From NCBI RefSeq assembly GCF_001274935.1, contig NZ_LILC01000005.1:1-58023 (forward strand): 58,023 nt of DNA, written 5' to 3'. Positions 34,931 to 45,771 of this stretch are shown here, piece after piece; positions within the stretch are counted from its first letter, which is position 1, and each line of letters begins with the position of its first letter. The translations under genes were made by a program, and so were the position numbers. This stretch comes from Priestia koreensis. Its GTDB lineage: Bacteria > Bacillota > Bacilli > Bacillales > Bacillaceae_H. Below the pieces are notes generated by a model that searched no databases, had not been told where the DNA came from, and was given only the letters and a program-made list of their open reading frames with translations.

Positions 34931-36127
34931 ATGAATACTTTCACGAATTCAATTATTGAACAAACAGAAAAATACGGGGCTCACAATTATCATCCTCTTC
35001 CAATTGTTGTTTCAAAGGCGGAAGGGGTATGGGTGGAAGATCCTGAGGGGAATAAGTATATGGATATGCTGAGTGCCTATTCAGCAGTGAACCAAGGGCA
35101 TCGTCATCCGAAGATTATTCAGGCGTTAAAGGATCAGGCGGATCGCGTGACGCTTACGTCACGCGCATTTCATAATGATCAGCTTGGGCCTTGGTATGAG
35201 AAGGTATGTACGTTAACAGGTAAAAATATGGCGCTTCCGATGAACACGGGGGCTGAAGCAGTTGAGACTGCGGTGAAGGCTGTTCGCCGCTGGGGATATG
35301 ATGTGAAAGGCATACCGACAAATCAAGCAGAGGTTATTGCCTGTGTGGGGAATTTCCACGGTCGCACAATGACGGCGGTTTCGCTTTCTTCTGATGAAGA
35401 ATATCAACGCGGTTTTGGACCTATGCTTCCGGGTATTAAGTTAATTCCGTACGGGGATTTGAATGCGCTAAAAGAAGCGATTACACCAAATACGGCTGGC
35501 TTTTTAATTGAACCAATTCAAGGTGAAGCAGGGATTGTTCTTCCTCCTGAAGGGTTCTTAAAGGCAGCATATGATGTATGCAAGGAAAACAACGTTTTAT
35601 TTGTAGCGGATGAAATTCAGGTGGGACTTGCAAGAACGGGTAAAATGTTTGCTTATGAATGGGAAGGAATTACACCGGATGTCTTAATTTTAGGAAAAGC
35701 GTTAGGTGGAGGCGTGTTCCCAATCTCTTGTGTAGTTGCAAATAACGATATTTTAGGGGTATTTAATCCTGGATCCCACGGTTCTACGTTTGGTGGAAAT
35801 CCGCTTGCTTGTGCGGTCTCGCTTGCTTCGTTAGAAGTAATTGAGGATGAGCACCTTGTGTCTCGCTCTCTTGAATTAGGTGAATACCTGCAGTCAAAGT
35901 TAGCAAGCATTCAAAGCACAAAGATTAGAGAGGTGCGTGGCAAAGGATTATTCATTGGCGTTGAGCTTTATGAAGAGGCTCGTCCGTACTGTGAACAATT
36001 AAAAGAAAAAGGCTTGTTATGCAAAGAAACTCACGATACGGTTATCCGTTTTGCTCCACCTCTTGTTATTTCCAAAGAAGAGCTTGATTGGGCAATTGAG
36101 CGTATTGAAGCAGTATTAATGGCATAA
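34931..36127 (+). CDS. rocD: Ornithine aminotransferase
   Basis: A 398-aa class III PLP aminotransferase that transfers the delta-amino group of ornithine to 2-oxoglutarate, giving glutamate semialdehyde in arginine and ornithine catabolism. Lys256 in [10 protein letters not shown] holds [15 protein letters not shown] near 142, [12 protein letters not shown] near 226 and [13 protein letters not shown] near 278 are diagnostic for OAT. No rocE or rocF lies beside it. I see no sigma-54 -24/-12 element; a weak TTCGCT-16-TATATT sits just upstream. AAAGGGGAG precedes ATG 34931. Confidence 0.95.
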   Translation: MNTFTNSIIEQTEKYGAHNYHPLPIVVSKAEGVWVEDPEGNKYMDMLSAYSAVNQGHRHPKIIQALKDQADRVTLTSRAFHNDQLGPWYEKVCTLTGKNMALPMNTGAEAVETAVKAVRRWGYDVKGIPTNQAEVIACVGNFHGRTMTAVSLSSDEEYQRGFGPMLPGIKLIPYGDLNALKEAITPNTAGFLIEPIQGEAGIVLPPEGFLKAAYDVCKENNVLFVADEIQVGLARTGKMFAYEWEGITPDVLILGKALGGGVFPISCVVANNDILGVFNPGSHGSTFGGNPLACAVSLASLEVIEDEHLVSRSLELGEYLQSKLASIQSTKIREVRGKGLFIGVELYEEARPYCEQLKEKGLLCKETHDTVIRFAPPLVISKEELDWAIERIEAVLMA

Positions 36128-36166
36128 AAACAAAGGGAAATCCATCGCGGATTTCCCTTTGTTTTT
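36126..36166. terminator. Bidirectional terminator between rocD and yuzA
   Basis: AAAAACAAAGGGAAATCC pairs perfectly with GGATTTCCCTTTGTTTTT. Confidence 0.93.
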
Positions 36167-36395
36167 AGTGAGTCGTTTTTGGTTCAGTGCGTTCCACTTC
36201 TACAGACGGTTTGAACAGCAGGCCAAGATTTACTAAGCCAGCAATTCCAACCAAGCCGTAGATAATGCGAGAAAGCGCTGCGCTTTGCCCACCAAAGATA
36301 GCAGCTACAAGGTCAAACTGGAAAAATCCAATTAATCCCCAGTTAATAGCTCCGATAATAGTAAGAACAAGTGCAGCACGTTGAATTCCACTCAT
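36165..36395 (-). CDS. yuzA: DUF378 membrane protein YuzA
   Basis: A 76-aa protein with two transmembrane helices (about residues 6-26 and 44-66). RAALVLTIIGAINWGLIGFFQFDLVAAIFGG is the DUF378 hallmark, including the NWGL turn. Function unknown. ATG 36395 follows AAGGAGGT; the longer in-frame extension to 36527 has no site and runs into the divergent dehydrogenase promoter area. Confidence 0.88.
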   Translation of the reverse strand: MSGIQRAALVLTIIGAINWGLIGFFQFDLVAAIFGGQSAALSRIIYGLVGIAGLVNLGLLFKPSVEVERTEPKTTH

Positions 36396-36561
36396 AAGGT
36401 TACCTCCTTGAAATAAATGGTTCAGTAATAGGTTGCGGTTTTTGGGACAAAATATACATTGTTCCAAAATGGACAAAGCACATTTCGATGAAGCAGTTTT
36501 CTTTACAGGGATAAGCCGCTTCGGCATAATGAAAAATGAACGAAATGAGGAGGTATTTTAA

Positions 36562-37725
36562 ATGGATAATTTTACTTTTTATAACCCGACGAAATTAATC
36601 TTTGGTGAAGATCAACTTTCTGCAATTAAAGAACAATTACCTCAATACGGAAAAAAAGTATTGTTAGTATACGGTGGAGGAAGCATTAAACGCAGCGGTT
36701 TATACGATGATGTTGTAGCAGTTTTAAAAGAAGCTGAAGCAGACGTTCATGAACTTGCTGGCGTTGAGCCAAACCCACGTTTAACAACAGTACAAAAAGG
36801 GATCGACATCTGTAAAACAGAAAACATCGAATTTTTACTAGCTGTTGGTGGCGGTAGCGTAATTGACTGTACAAAAGCAATCGCTGCAGGTGCAAAATAT
36901 GATGGAAACGTATGGGACATCATTACGAAAAAAGCATTTGCATCTGAAGCATTACCATTTGGTACTGTTTTAACACTTGCTGCAACTGGTTCAGAAATGA
37001 ACGCTGGTTCTGTTATTACAAACTGGGAAACACAAGAGAAATACGGTTGGGGAAGCCCAGCAACATTCCCTCAATTTTCAATTCTAGATCCTAAAAACAC
37101 ATTCACAGTACCAAAAGATCAAACGGTATACGGAATGGTTGATATGATGAGCCATGTATTTGAACAATACTTCCATCATACTTCAAACACACCGTTACAA
37201 GATCGTATGTGTGAATCTGTTCTAAAAACAGTGATTGAAACAGCTCCAAAACTTCTAAACGACTTAGAAAACTACGAGCTACGTGAAACAATTTTATACT
37301 CTGGTACAATTGCCTTAAACGGTATGCTTTCAATGGGAGCACGCGGAGACTGGGCAACTCATAACATTGAGCACGCAGTTTCAGCTGTGTATGACATTCC
37401 ACATGCAGGTGGTTTGGCAATTCTATTCCCTAACTGGATCAAACATACATTAGAAGAAAACCCAGCTCGTTTTGCTCAAATTGCTGAGCGTGTGTTCCAA
37501 GTGGATCCTGCTGGAAAATCAGACAAGGAAGTAGCACTAGAAGGCGTAGAAAAACTAAGCGCATTCTGGTCAAGCCTAGGAGCACCTTCTCGTCTTGCTG
37601 ATTACGAAATCGGTGAAGATAAGTTAGATCTTATCGCTGATAAAGCAATGGCATACGGCGAGTTTGGTCAATTCAAAAAATTAAACAAAGAAGATGTACT
37701 AGCAATTCTAAAAGCATCTCTATAA
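36562..37725 (+). CDS. yugJ: Iron-containing NAD(P)H-dependent alcohol (butanol) dehydrogenase
   Basis: A 387-aa group III alcohol dehydrogenase. The coenzyme-binding GGGS ([12 protein letters not shown]) is near residue 93. Metal ligands are in [16 protein letters not shown] near 191-206 and [19 protein letters not shown] near 262-280 (Asp, His, His, His). It reduces aldehydes such as butyraldehyde with NADH or NADPH. B. subtilis has two relatives, yugJ and yugK; the symbol is my best guess. Codon use is strongly biased toward highly expressed genes. ATG 36562 follows GAGGAGG. Confidence 0.88.
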   Translation: MDNFTFYNPTKLIFGEDQLSAIKEQLPQYGKKVLLVYGGGSIKRSGLYDDVVAVLKEAEADVHELAGVEPNPRLTTVQKGIDICKTENIEFLLAVGGGSVIDCTKAIAAGAKYDGNVWDIITKKAFASEALPFGTVLTLAATGSEMNAGSVITNWETQEKYGWGSPATFPQFSILDPKNTFTVPKDQTVYGMVDMMSHVFEQYFHHTSNTPLQDRMCESVLKTVIETAPKLLNDLENYELRETILYSGTIALNGMLSMGARGDWATHNIEHAVSAVYDIPHAGGLAILFPNWIKHTLEENPARFAQIAERVFQVDPAGKSDKEVALEGVEKLSAFWSSLGAPSRLADYEIGEDKLDLIADKAMAYGEFGQFKKLNKEDVLAILKASL

Positions 37726-37731
37726 TAAACG

Positions 37732-37765
37732 AAAAAGACCTGGCTCAATGGCCAGGTCTTTTTTA
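37732..37765. terminator. Bidirectional terminator between the dehydrogenase and mrpG
   Basis: AAAAAGACCTGGC pairs with GCCAGGTCTTTTT, ending both the alcohol dehydrogenase and the seven-gene mrp transcript. Confidence 0.92.
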
Positions 37766-38143
37766 TGAATCGAATTGTTCTCCGCGACGTTCTTTTTCCT
37801 GCTCATCGTACTTTCCTTTAAGATCATCATGAACGGTTTTTTCCCATAAAGGGACGTTCGTTTTATAAGCCGCTCGTGCAATCAAATGTCCTGCAACCGG
37901 TGAAGTGACGAAGATAAAGATAATGCCTAAAATAAGGCGTCCGCTTAAAAAGCCTTTGTCTACCCAAAAGAACAAAGCAGTTCCACTTAGAACAGCCATA
38001 ATACCGAGCGTAGCGCTTTTTGATGCGGCATGACTGCGTGTATACGTATCAGGTAGGCGGAATAATCCAATCGTTGTCACAAGGCTTAGCAGAGCCCCCA
38101 TTAAAATGATGATAACAGCGATGTATTTAACGATTTCGATCAT
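37763..38143 (-). CDS. mrpG: Na+/H+ antiporter subunit G
   Basis: A 126-aa membrane subunit of the Mrp complex. Three helices (about 5-27, 43-63, 67-88) contain FRLPDTYTRSHAASKSATLG, the MnhG/PhaG signature. The acidic, basic tail (YDEQEKERRGEQ) is cytosolic. ATG 38143 lies ten bases after GGGAGAG and 17 bases inside mrpF; the in-frame TTG 38149 is too near the site. Last gene of the operon. Confidence 0.93.
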   Translation of the reverse strand: MIEIVKYIAVIIILMGALLSLVTTIGLFRLPDTYTRSHAASKSATLGIMAVLSGTALFFWVDKGFLSGRLILGIIFIFVTSPVAGHLIARAAYKTNVPLWEKTVHDDLKGKYDEQEKERRGEQFDS

Positions 38144-38411
38144 GCTCAATAATCTCTCCCTTCTCTAAAAATTTAGAAAAGGCGATTGTGCCTACAAACG
38201 AGATAACCCCGAGTAAAAGAATAACTTCAAAAAATCCGTCCGTCCGAAGAAGCACACACATGATGGCGGTGATGGCAATTAAGTTAATTCCAATCGCATC
38301 TAAAGCCATAACCCGGTCAGCAGTCGAAGGACCTTTCACAACCCTATAAACAAGTCCCATTGTAGCGATTGCGATAATGATTAAGGAAATGTGTAGAAGT
38401 GTTTCTAACAT
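38127..38411 (-). CDS. mrpF: Na+/H+ antiporter subunit F
   Basis: A 94-aa subunit with three helices (about 4-22, 34-56, 59-80). RVVKGPSTADRVMALDAIG is the MrpF/MnhF hallmark loop. ATG 38411 overlaps the mrpE stop as TAATG, so translation is coupled. In B. subtilis MrpF has also been linked with cholate efflux, as family knowledge. Confidence 0.94.
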   Translation of the reverse strand: MLETLLHISLIIIAIATMGLVYRVVKGPSTADRVMALDAIGINLIAITAIMCVLLRTDGFFEVILLLGVISFVGTIAFSKFLEKGEIIEHDRNR

Positions 38412-38887
38412 TATCGACTCACCTCCATAATGGCTTTTTCAAACGTGTTGTGAATATCGTCGATTACTTCATTTACATCTTCAATGTTAATTGCATGGAT
38501 GTAAAGAATGGAATTATCATCCGAAATATCAATGACGAGTGTACCTGGAGTTAGCGTAATTAAGTTCGCGAGCGTCGTAATCTCCCAATCTTTTTTTACA
38601 GAGATCGGCAAGGCGAAAATACACGGCTTAATATTGAGTTTCGGACGCAATACTTCTTTTAACACATCAATATTTGCTTTTACCAACTCTCGCAGAAAAA
38701 TGAGCAATAGTTTAACGATGGCGTACACTTTCTCCATGTAAAATCGTCGATCGAAAAACCGGCGGAATAAAAATAAAATGATAATCCCTAATATATATCC
38801 TCCTACAAAAGTGGGACCGTCCCATGTGTTTTTTAAGAATACCCACACAAATGCAATTAAAAAATTTAAAACAATTTGAAAGGCCAT
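38411..38887 (-). CDS. mrpE: Na+/H+ antiporter subunit E
   Basis: A 158-aa subunit. Two N-terminal hydrophobic segments (about 4-22 and 24-42) precede a cytosolic domain with LITLTPGTLVIDISDD, the MrpE/MnhE signature. ATG 38887 follows GAAGGAG. It begins seven bases after mrpD ends and overlaps mrpF at its stop. Confidence 0.94.
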   Translation of the reverse strand: MAFQIVLNFLIAFVWVFLKNTWDGPTFVGGYILGIIILFLFRRFFDRRFYMEKVYAIVKLLLIFLRELVKANIDVLKEVLRPKLNIKPCIFALPISVKKDWEITTLANLITLTPGTLVIDISDDNSILYIHAINIEDVNEVIDDIHNTFEKAIMEVSR

Positions 38888-38894
38888 GTTTTAT

Positions 38895-40376
38895 CTACTC
38901 CTTCAATACAGACTGAATATATGACATCGGATCAGCTAATGTTTTAGCTGCTTCTGTAATATAAGGTAGGGCCCATTCTGTTCCAATTCCTAATACAACG
39001 GATAGTCCAACTAAAATCGAAATAGGAAGCAACAACCCTTTTGTAGACCCTTTCTCCTGTGATGACTCTAAAACTTGTTCTCCCCAGAAGCACGTCATAA
39101 AAATCTTCATTGCAGAGTAGAGAACTAATAAACTCGATAACAGCATGACGCCTACAAACACATAACTATGAGACTGTAGACCGCTCTGTACGAGCATAAG
39201 CTTTCCAATGAATCCACTGAGAGGTGGAATACCTGCAAGTGACAGAATGGAGAGGAAGAATAACCAGCCCATAAACGGATGGTGCTTGATCAGTCCCCCC
39301 ATTTTTCTCATATCTGCGGTCCCTGTAACGCTAATCACAGCTCCGCACAGTAAGAAGAGGGCTCCTTTGATGATCATATCGTGAACAAGATAATAAATAG
39401 ATCCTGTAAAGCCGTCAACGCTTCCGATGGTTAGACCATATAAAATAACGCCTACTGCCACAATAATATTGTAAATGACGATCTTTTCAATATCATGATA
39501 AGCAACGGCTCCAATGGTTCCAACAATAATTGTTAAAATAGCTAAGTAGCCAATAATCGGATGAGTGAACGCTTGGTCATGAATGAAAATAAGAGTAAAT
39601 ACACGGAAAATCGCATATAGCCCAACTTTTGTTAGTAAAGCACCGAAAAGGGCCGAAATGACAGGCGGTGGCGCTTTGTAAGAGCCAGGAAGCCAGAAGT
39701 ACAGCGGGAAAATGCCACCCTTTAGACCGAATACAACTAGCAGTAACATCGCGATGACGGTAATAATCCCTTGATCACCGGCTGCTGTAATGCGAAGAGC
39801 TAAATCCGCCATGTTTAACGTTCCTGTTACCGCATAAAGATAAGCGACAGAAATCACGAATAAAGCAGATGAAACAACATTTACGAGAATGTACTTAATA
39901 GACTCTTTTAATTGAATTTTCGTTCCGCCCAAAATAATGAGCACATAAGATGACATTAACATGACTTCGAAAAATACAAAGAGGTTAAATAGATCCCCAG
40001 TTAAGAAGGCGCCGAATACCCCTGTAATTAAAAAGTGAACGAACGGATAAAAATAGAATCGCTCTCTCGCTTCGCCAATGGATCGAAAGGCAAAAAGAAC
40101 GGCACAAAGGGCAATAATGCTTGTCGTAGCCACAAGGAGAGCTGAAAGCATGTCCGCAACTAATACAATCCCAAAAGGAGGTTTCCAGTTTCCAAGTTCA
40201 TGCGTCAAAATGCCCTTTGTATGGACAAGGTGCACCAAATAAAACGATGCAACGACTGTTAATAATAAAGATAACGAGCTAATCCAGCGCTGTACGCGGA
40301 TTTTATCTTTGAAAAATAATAAAACAATGCCGCTAAACATGGTCATGATGAGAGGAAGGATAACAAAATTACTCAT
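38895..40376 (-). CDS. mrpD: Na+/H+ antiporter subunit D
   Basis: A 493-aa proton-channel-like subunit homologous to complex I NuoM/NuoN. About 14 transmembrane helices are expected. Conserved charged residues appear in [12 protein letters not shown] near 133 (the key Glu), [28 protein letters not shown] near 220 (Lys and broken-helix Pro), and [14 protein letters not shown] near 330. It forms the antiport core with MrpA. It overlaps mrpC by eight bases. Start ATG 40376. Confidence 0.96.
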   Translation of the reverse strand: MSNFVILPLIMTMFSGIVLLFFKDKIRVQRWISSLSLLLTVVASFYLVHLVHTKGILTHELGNWKPPFGIVLVADMLSALLVATTSIIALCAVLFAFRSIGEARERFYFYPFVHFLITGVFGAFLTGDLFNLFVFFEVMLMSSYVLIILGGTKIQLKESIKYILVNVVSSALFVISVAYLYAVTGTLNMADLALRITAAGDQGIITVIAMLLLVVFGLKGGIFPLYFWLPGSYKAPPPVISALFGALLTKVGLYAIFRVFTLIFIHDQAFTHPIIGYLAILTIIVGTIGAVAYHDIEKIVIYNIIVAVGVILYGLTIGSVDGFTGSIYYLVHDMIIKGALFLLCGAVISVTGTADMRKMGGLIKHHPFMGWLFFLSILSLAGIPPLSGFIGKLMLVQSGLQSHSYVFVGVMLLSSLLVLYSAMKIFMTCFWGEQVLESSQEKGSTKGLLLPISILVGLSVVLGIGTEWALPYITEAAKTLADPMSYIQSVLKE

Positions 40377-40710
40377 GGTCTTCAGTTCCTCTCAGTTTAT
40401 CCATATCGTCCGTTCCAAGCTCCTGATACGCTCGGTATGCAAGCACTAAAAATAGTGCTGTCACCCCAAAGCTAATAACGATCGCGGTTAAAATCAATGC
40501 TTGAGGCAATGGATCTGTATAGGAGGCGGCATTCTCTCCTAACAGAGGAACGGTTCCTTTTTTCAAACCACCCATCGTTAAAATAAGAAGATGAGCGCCA
40601 TGGCTTAAAAGACCTGTTCCAATAATAATTCGAATGAGGCTGCGTGATAAAATTAAGTACGTTGCAGCCATAAACAAAATTCCTGATATAATCGCCATTA
40701 ATACTTCCAT
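40369..40710 (-). CDS. mrpC: Na+/H+ antiporter subunit C
   Basis: A 113-aa NuoK-like subunit with three helices (about 4-22, 28-48, 70-92). [26 protein letters not shown] and [17 protein letters not shown] are the NuoK/MrpC signatures. ATG 40710 overlaps the mrpB stop as TAATG. Confidence 0.95.
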   Translation of the reverse strand: MEVLMAIISGILFMAATYLILSRSLIRIIIGTGLLSHGAHLLILTMGGLKKGTVPLLGENAASYTDPLPQALILTAIVISFGVTALFLVLAYRAYQELGTDDMDKLRGTEDHE

Positions 40711-41132
40711 TATTCGCTCTCTCCAATCGTTTGAATAATGGTCATTGTAATTCCTACAACAACAAGATATACGCCTAGGTCAAAGATCGTAGCGGTCGCA
40801 AGCTCTGTCTCACCGATAATAGGGAGTGTAAAGTGCCCGAAAGCATGAGTGAGAAAAGGAACGTGAAAGAAAAATGAACCGACACCCGTTCCTAACGCGA
40901 CTAGCAACCCTATTGGAATGAGCAATTTATAGTCAAACGGAATGACGGTGCTCATTGTTTTAATGTCAAAGGCAAGTAACATTAAAACGAGTGCAGAAGA
41001 GGTCAAAAGACCGCCAACAAATCCACCACCCGGTCCAAAGTGCCCCCCTAGGAAAATATAAAAAGAAAAAATCATAATAATAAACGTTACAAATTTAGCA
41101 GCCGTTTGGAGAATGATGTCATTGCTTTTCAT
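40710..41132 (-). CDS. mrpB: Na+/H+ antiporter subunit B
   Basis: A 140-aa subunit with four helices. [23 protein letters not shown] near residue 26 is the MnhB/MrpB domain signature. Two in-frame ATGs exist; 41132 is eight bases after AAAGGAG and is preferred over 41138 (only three). It overlaps the mrpA end by 14 bases, showing tight coupling. Confidence 0.93.
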   Translation of the reverse strand: MKSNDIILQTAAKFVTFIIMIFSFYIFLGGHFGPGGGFVGGLLTSSALVLMLLAFDIKTMSTVIPFDYKLLIPIGLLVALGTGVGSFFFHVPFLTHAFGHFTLPIIGETELATATIFDLGVYLVVVGITMTIIQTIGESE

Positions 41133-43530
41133 TTTCATTTCTCCTTTCGAGCTGAAGCTTAATTAAGGCAAAGATTCCAAACGCGGCAATACCGAGAACG
41201 GTAATCTCAAATAGCGTATCAAACCCACGAAAATCGACTAAAATGACGTTTACGACGTTTTTTCCGCCTGCTTCCCGGTAGCTTTCATTTAAGAAATACT
41301 CAGAAATGGATGTGAAAAGTCGATTACTATTTGCTGATAGGGCAACGAGGGTAACGACCACTCCTACTCCAAGCGAAATGAGAAAGTTTGTTAGGCGGAA
41401 CGTCAGCTTTTTATTTCGCTTCAACTGTGGCAGATAGTAAAAACACAACAAGAATAACGCTACAGATATGGTTTCAATTACAAGCTGTGTAAGAGCTAAA
41501 TCTGGTGCACGGAATAAGACAAAAAACAAGGCAACCGTATATCCAACGACCCCTAATGAAATAATCGCTGTTAAGCGCGATTTTGATAGAAGGGTGGTAA
41601 TAGTTGCTGCCACCGTCACGAGAGCTAAGATGGCTTCGTACACACCAATTGGTGCTACGTTGGTGAAATCAAATTGAAACGCATTTTTTGCCCACATCGT
41701 TCCTAAGACAAGAACGATAAAGAAAGAGAAAATATAGACAAGGTAATCACGAATGAACCCAGTCATAAAGAATGACGTAATGCTCTTTGATCCTTGTTCA
41801 ATTCCTTTTAATAGGCCGTTATACAGATTATTTAAAGTGAATTTTTTAGGAAGCAAGTCGTATATTTTTGTCCATTTCTTCAGCGTTACAAACAGCAAAA
41901 TTCCAAGGAGAATTACCCCTAGAGTCATGGCGATTTCAAGATTAAGTCCATGCCAGAACTGAATGTTGATATAAAATCGCTCGCCGCCCTGTACAAGCTG
42001 AGGAGCAATAGCTGACATGGCTGGTTCGATAATCGTATAAGCCAAGATATTAGGGAAAAAACCAAAAACAATGACAAGCGAAGCTAGTATAATGGGAGAA
42101 ATAAGCATCCCAATTGGTGCCTCGTGAGGCTTCTTCGCTAATTTTTCTGGTTGATAGGCTCCTGTAAATGTTTTAAATACGAGAATGATACTATACAGGA
42201 ATGTAAAAATACTTCCTATCCATGCGACGATTGGGAACAGTACCCCCCACGTTTCTAAATGGTAAATATCCATCTCCATTACGTTCGTCATCGCGGTAAA
42301 GAACATCTCTTTACTTAAAAATCCATTGAAGGGGGGAATACCAGCCATGGAGAGCCCACCGATTAATGCAATGGTAAAGCTAATGGGCATGATGCTCATT
42401 AGTCCTCCGAGTTTTCTAATGTCTCTTGTTCCTGTCTCGTGATCAATAATCCCAACGATCATAAACAGACTTCCTTTAAAAGTCGCATGATTGATTAAGT
42501 GGAAGACGGCTGCCGTTAAGGCAATCACATAAAAGTTATCATCCAAGTAGTCATAGTGAAGGGCGGCACTTCCGACCCCGATTAGCGACATGATCAGTCC
42601 GAGCTGACTAATGGTCGAAAATGCTAAAATCCCTTTTAAATCTTTTTGCTTGATAGCAGAAAAAGATCCCCAGAACAACGTAATACTTCCGACTATTCCA
42701 ACCGTAATAAACCATACTGCATTATCAGAGAAAATTGGGCTCATGCGTGCCAATAGGTAAATTCCGGCTTTGACCATCGTTGCCGAATGAAGGTATGCAC
42801 TGACTGGTGTCGGTGCCTCCATGGCATCCGGTAACCAAATGTGAAATGGAAATTGGGCGGATTTTGTAAATGCTCCAAGGAGAAAAAGAATAAGAGCAGG
42901 GATAAAAAGCTCATGAGAGGTGATGACCTCAATTTGTGAAGACATTGCTTGAATACTGAACGTACCCGTTATAATGTACAACAAAGAAATTCCTGCGAGC
43001 ATTGATAAACCACCAAAGACCGTAATGACCAGTGATTTTTGTGCACCGCTTGTGGACTTTTTGCGCTCATACCAAAAGCCAATTAGTAAGAAAGAAGATA
43101 AGCTTGTAAGCTCCCAAAAACTATAAAGAACGATCAAGTTATCAGACAACACCACTCCTAGCATTGCACCCATAAAAAGGAGCAAATACACGTAAAAGGA
43201 ATGAAGCGCCTCTTTTGCTTTTGATAGATAGAAAATGGAATAAAGAATCACCAAAGCACCGATTCCACTAATAAGTAAAGCAAACAGTAAACTAAGTCCA
43301 TCTATATGCGCTGTGAAATTAACGTGAAGGCTAGGAATCCATTTCAGCGTTTTAGTATACACATCCCCGTTTTGATTCATCGGGATAAAATGCAGAAAAT
43401 ACCCAAACAAGACGGCGGGGAGGGGAAACACAAACCAGCCTGTATGTATACGACGGAAGTTCTTATAAAAAAGTGGAATAAACACCGCCAGTATAAAAGG
43501 TGAAAGTATTGCTAAATGAAGCCAAGACAA
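41119..43530 (-). CDS. mrpA: Na+/H+ antiporter subunit A
   Basis: An 803-aa subunit, the largest of the Mrp complex. The N-terminal 500 residues are NuoL-like: SFWELTSLSSFLLIGFWY near 135 with the conserved Glu, and FPFHIWLPDAMEAPTPVSAYLHSATMVKAG near 225 with the Lys/His path. The C-terminal part (about 630-800) carries the MnhB/MbhE-type extensions typical of full-length MrpA (VLVDFRGFDTLFEITVLGIAA). It drives Na+ efflux with H+ uptake for alkaline-pH and salt tolerance. The start is TTG 43530 after AAAGGAGG at eight bases. First gene of mrpABCDEFG. Confidence 0.96.
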   Translation of the reverse strand: MSWLHLAILSPFILAVFIPLFYKNFRRIHTGWFVFPLPAVLFGYFLHFIPMNQNGDVYTKTLKWIPSLHVNFTAHIDGLSLLFALLISGIGALVILYSIFYLSKAKEALHSFYVYLLLFMGAMLGVVLSDNLIVLYSFWELTSLSSFLLIGFWYERKKSTSGAQKSLVITVFGGLSMLAGISLLYIITGTFSIQAMSSQIEVITSHELFIPALILFLLGAFTKSAQFPFHIWLPDAMEAPTPVSAYLHSATMVKAGIYLLARMSPIFSDNAVWFITVGIVGSITLFWGSFSAIKQKDLKGILAFSTISQLGLIMSLIGVGSAALHYDYLDDNFYVIALTAAVFHLINHATFKGSLFMIVGIIDHETGTRDIRKLGGLMSIMPISFTIALIGGLSMAGIPPFNGFLSKEMFFTAMTNVMEMDIYHLETWGVLFPIVAWIGSIFTFLYSIILVFKTFTGAYQPEKLAKKPHEAPIGMLISPIILASLVIVFGFFPNILAYTIIEPAMSAIAPQLVQGGERFYINIQFWHGLNLEIAMTLGVILLGILLFVTLKKWTKIYDLLPKKFTLNNLYNGLLKGIEQGSKSITSFFMTGFIRDYLVYIFSFFIVLVLGTMWAKNAFQFDFTNVAPIGVYEAILALVTVAATITTLLSKSRLTAIISLGVVGYTVALFFVLFRAPDLALTQLVIETISVALFLLCFYYLPQLKRNKKLTFRLTNFLISLGVGVVVTLVALSANSNRLFTSISEYFLNESYREAGGKNVVNVILVDFRGFDTLFEITVLGIAAFGIFALIKLQLERRNENEKQ

Positions 43531-43744
43531 TGTACGAACCTCCTTTAAAAAGTATAGTTGGTAATATCTAGCCTTGATTATATACTAATCTTTTTTCGCG
43601 TGCATCCTTGCTACTCATATAGTATCAACCGTTTTTCAAACCTTATTAAATAAATAGAAACTCGGTTTTATTTGCATCAAAAAAAATTTATTTTGGGCAT
43701 ATTTTTTAATCAATTTGGCATCCTAATGATGAGGTGATGATTCG

Positions 43745-44017
43745 GTGTATAAGAACCACATCATTGTGGGTTTGTCTATATTCGGAGTTTTTTTAGCGGG
43801 TGGCTACGTACTGAATAACAAACTTGCAAGAGAGTACAGAGATGATCAAATCCATCCTATAAGCTATTACTATATCCAAGGAATTAATGCAGAAAAGCCG
43901 ATGCGATTGGATCAATCGATTATGCGATTACCGACGTTTAAACCACGAGAATATGTAAAGATCGAACCGCGCACGTATCAGTTGATGAAAGCGGAAGATG
44001 AACCTTCTTTCAAATAA
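43745..44017 (+). CDS. Small membrane-anchored protein, unrecognised
   Basis: A 90-aa protein that I do not recognise. Residues 5-24 are hydrophobic (HIIVGLSIFGVFLAGGYVL) and would anchor or export it. The rest is polar and basic with Tyr, Arg and Pro (YYYIQGINAEKPMRLDQSIM, FKPREYVKIEPRTYQLMKAE). GTG 43745 follows GAGGTGATGA. It is divergent from mrpA. Downstream, GTATAGGT (44042-44049) and ACCTATAC (44085-44092) form an inverted repeat without a T tail. Confidence 0.62.
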   Translation: MYKNHIIVGLSIFGVFLAGGYVLNNKLAREYRDDQIHPISYYYIQGINAEKPMRLDQSIMRLPTFKPREYVKIEPRTYQLMKAEDEPSFK

Positions 44018-44185
44018 TCTTCCTCAATACACAACTTCCATGTATAGGTAACCGCCTTCCTTCACTACAAATATTGAACGTAACACCTATACCCTTGTAT
44101 AAAAAAGGAAAACAAATCCGTGTTTTCTCTTCCATAGAGTAGGGAAAAATTCAATAGGGACTATCATTAGAACCATCGAGTTTAT

Positions 44186-44214
44186 TTGACTTTATGTAGT
44201 GGATTATGTTTAAT
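44186..44214 (+). promoter_or_regulatory. Candidate pgi promoter
   Basis: TTGACT (44186-44191), a 17-bp spacer and TTTAAT (44209-44214), about 100 bases before the pgi start. Confidence 0.5.
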
Positions 44215-44313
44215 TAAGTTTGTACTAAACCCCTATATTTTTCTGACTATTTTTCTGGGTTTTAAAAGGATATAGAAAGAAAATAAATCACTTTTAAATG
44301 GAGGAAAATACAC

Positions 44314-45663
44314 ATGACACATGTTCGTTTTGACTATTCAAAAGCACTGTCTTTTTTCAGTGAACATGAACTTACATATTTACGCGATGCAGTAAAAGTA
44401 GCTCACCATGCGCTTCATGAACAAACAGGAGCAGGTAGCGATTTCTTAGGATGGGTAGACCTTCCCGTAGATTATGACAAGGAAGAGTTTGCTCGCATTC
44501 AAAAGTCCGCGGAAAAAATTAAGCAAGACTCTGATATTCTACTAGTAGTGGGAATTGGTGGTTCTTATCTTGGAGCACGTGCGGCGGTTGAAGCGTTGCA
44601 ACATTCGTTCTATAATGTTCTTCCGAAAGAGAAACGTACGACACCACAAGTTTTATTTGTAGGTAACAACATCAGCTCTACGTACATGAGAGATTTAATG
44701 GATCTATTAGAAGGAAAAGACTTCTCTATTAACGTTATTTCTAAGTCAGGTACAACAACAGAGCCAGCACTAGCTTTCCGTATTTTCCGCAAGCTATTAG
44801 AAGAAAAATACGGTGTTGAAGAAGCTCGTAAGCGTATCTATGCAACAACAGATAAAGAGCGTGGAGCTCTAAAAACGTTAGCGGATGCTGAAGGCTACGA
44901 AACGTTCGTTATTCCTGATGATGTAGGTGGACGCTATTCTGTTCTTACAGCTGTTGGTTTATTGCCAATTGCAGCTAGTGGTGCAGACATCGAAGCAATG
45001 ATGAAAGGTGCAGCAGATGCACGCGAAGCGTTCTCAAAATCAGAGTTAGAGGAAAACCCAGCTTATCAATATGCGGCAGCTCGTAACGTCCTTTATAACA
45101 AAGGAAAAACAATTGAGATGCTTATTAACTATGAGCCAGGTCTTCAATACTTCTCTGAGTGGTGGAAACAACTATTCGGTGAGAGCGAAGGGAAAGACCA
45201 AAAAGGGATTTATCCTTCATCAGCAAACTTCTCAACAGATCTTCACTCTTTAGGACAGTATGTTCAAGAAGGTCGTCGTGACATTTTTGAAACGGTTGTT
45301 CAAGTGGAAAAACCACGTCATGAACTAACGATTGAAAAAGATGCAGACGATTTAGATGGACTGAACTACCTAGCAGGTGAAACAGTTGATTTTGTTAATA
45401 ACAAAGCGTTTGAAGGAACGTTATTAGCACATACTGATGGCGGTGTTCCAAACTTTATTGTGACACTTCCAGAGCTTGATGCTTATACGTTCGGTTATGT
45501 GGTTTACTTCTTCGAAAAAGCTTGTGCGATGAGCGGTTATCTATTAGGCGTTAACCCATTTGATCAGCCAGGCGTCGAGGCTTATAAAGTGAACATGTTT
45601 GCTTTATTAGGTAAGCCTGGGTTTGAAGAGAAAAAAGCAGAACTAGAAAAGCGCTTAAAATAA
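44314..45663 (+). CDS. pgi: Glucose-6-phosphate isomerase
   Basis: A 449-aa cytosolic enzyme interconverting glucose-6-phosphate and fructose-6-phosphate. [15 protein letters not shown] near 75 binds phosphate with [14 protein letters not shown] near 143; [18 protein letters not shown] near 206 is PGI signature 1, and the active-site Glu lies in [11 protein letters not shown] near 288. Length is that of the short bacterial PGI type. Codons are strongly biased, as for glycolytic genes. ATG 44314 follows ATGGAGG. Confidence 0.97.
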   Translation: MTHVRFDYSKALSFFSEHELTYLRDAVKVAHHALHEQTGAGSDFLGWVDLPVDYDKEEFARIQKSAEKIKQDSDILLVVGIGGSYLGARAAVEALQHSFYNVLPKEKRTTPQVLFVGNNISSTYMRDLMDLLEGKDFSINVISKSGTTTEPALAFRIFRKLLEEKYGVEEARKRIYATTDKERGALKTLADAEGYETFVIPDDVGGRYSVLTAVGLLPIAASGADIEAMMKGAADAREAFSKSELEENPAYQYAAARNVLYNKGKTIEMLINYEPGLQYFSEWWKQLFGESEGKDQKGIYPSSANFSTDLHSLGQYVQEGRRDIFETVVQVEKPRHELTIEKDADDLDGLNYLAGETVDFVNNKAFEGTLLAHTDGGVPNFIVTLPELDAYTFGYVVYFFEKACAMSGYLLGVNPFDQPGVEAYKVNMFALLGKPGFEEKKAELEKRLK

Positions 45664-45666
45664 TAT

Positions 45667-45701
45667 AAAAAAGGTGATCCAGATGGGTCACCTTTTTTAT
45701 A
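45667..45701 (+). terminator. Terminator of pgi
   Basis: AAAAAAGGTGA-CC pairs with GG-TCACCTTTTTT around AGAT. Confidence 0.92.
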
Positions 45702-45771
45702 TGTTTCCTTCCTCCTTGAGCTTATAGAATAGTGTGCATTGGAAAAGCTAATAGCAAAAGGAGTGGTAATC

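Noticed and set aside
37763..43530. Mrp cluster as a novel complex I-like system
   Set aside because: All seven subunits match the known mrpABCDEFG antiporter in order, overlap and motifs; nothing extra is inserted.
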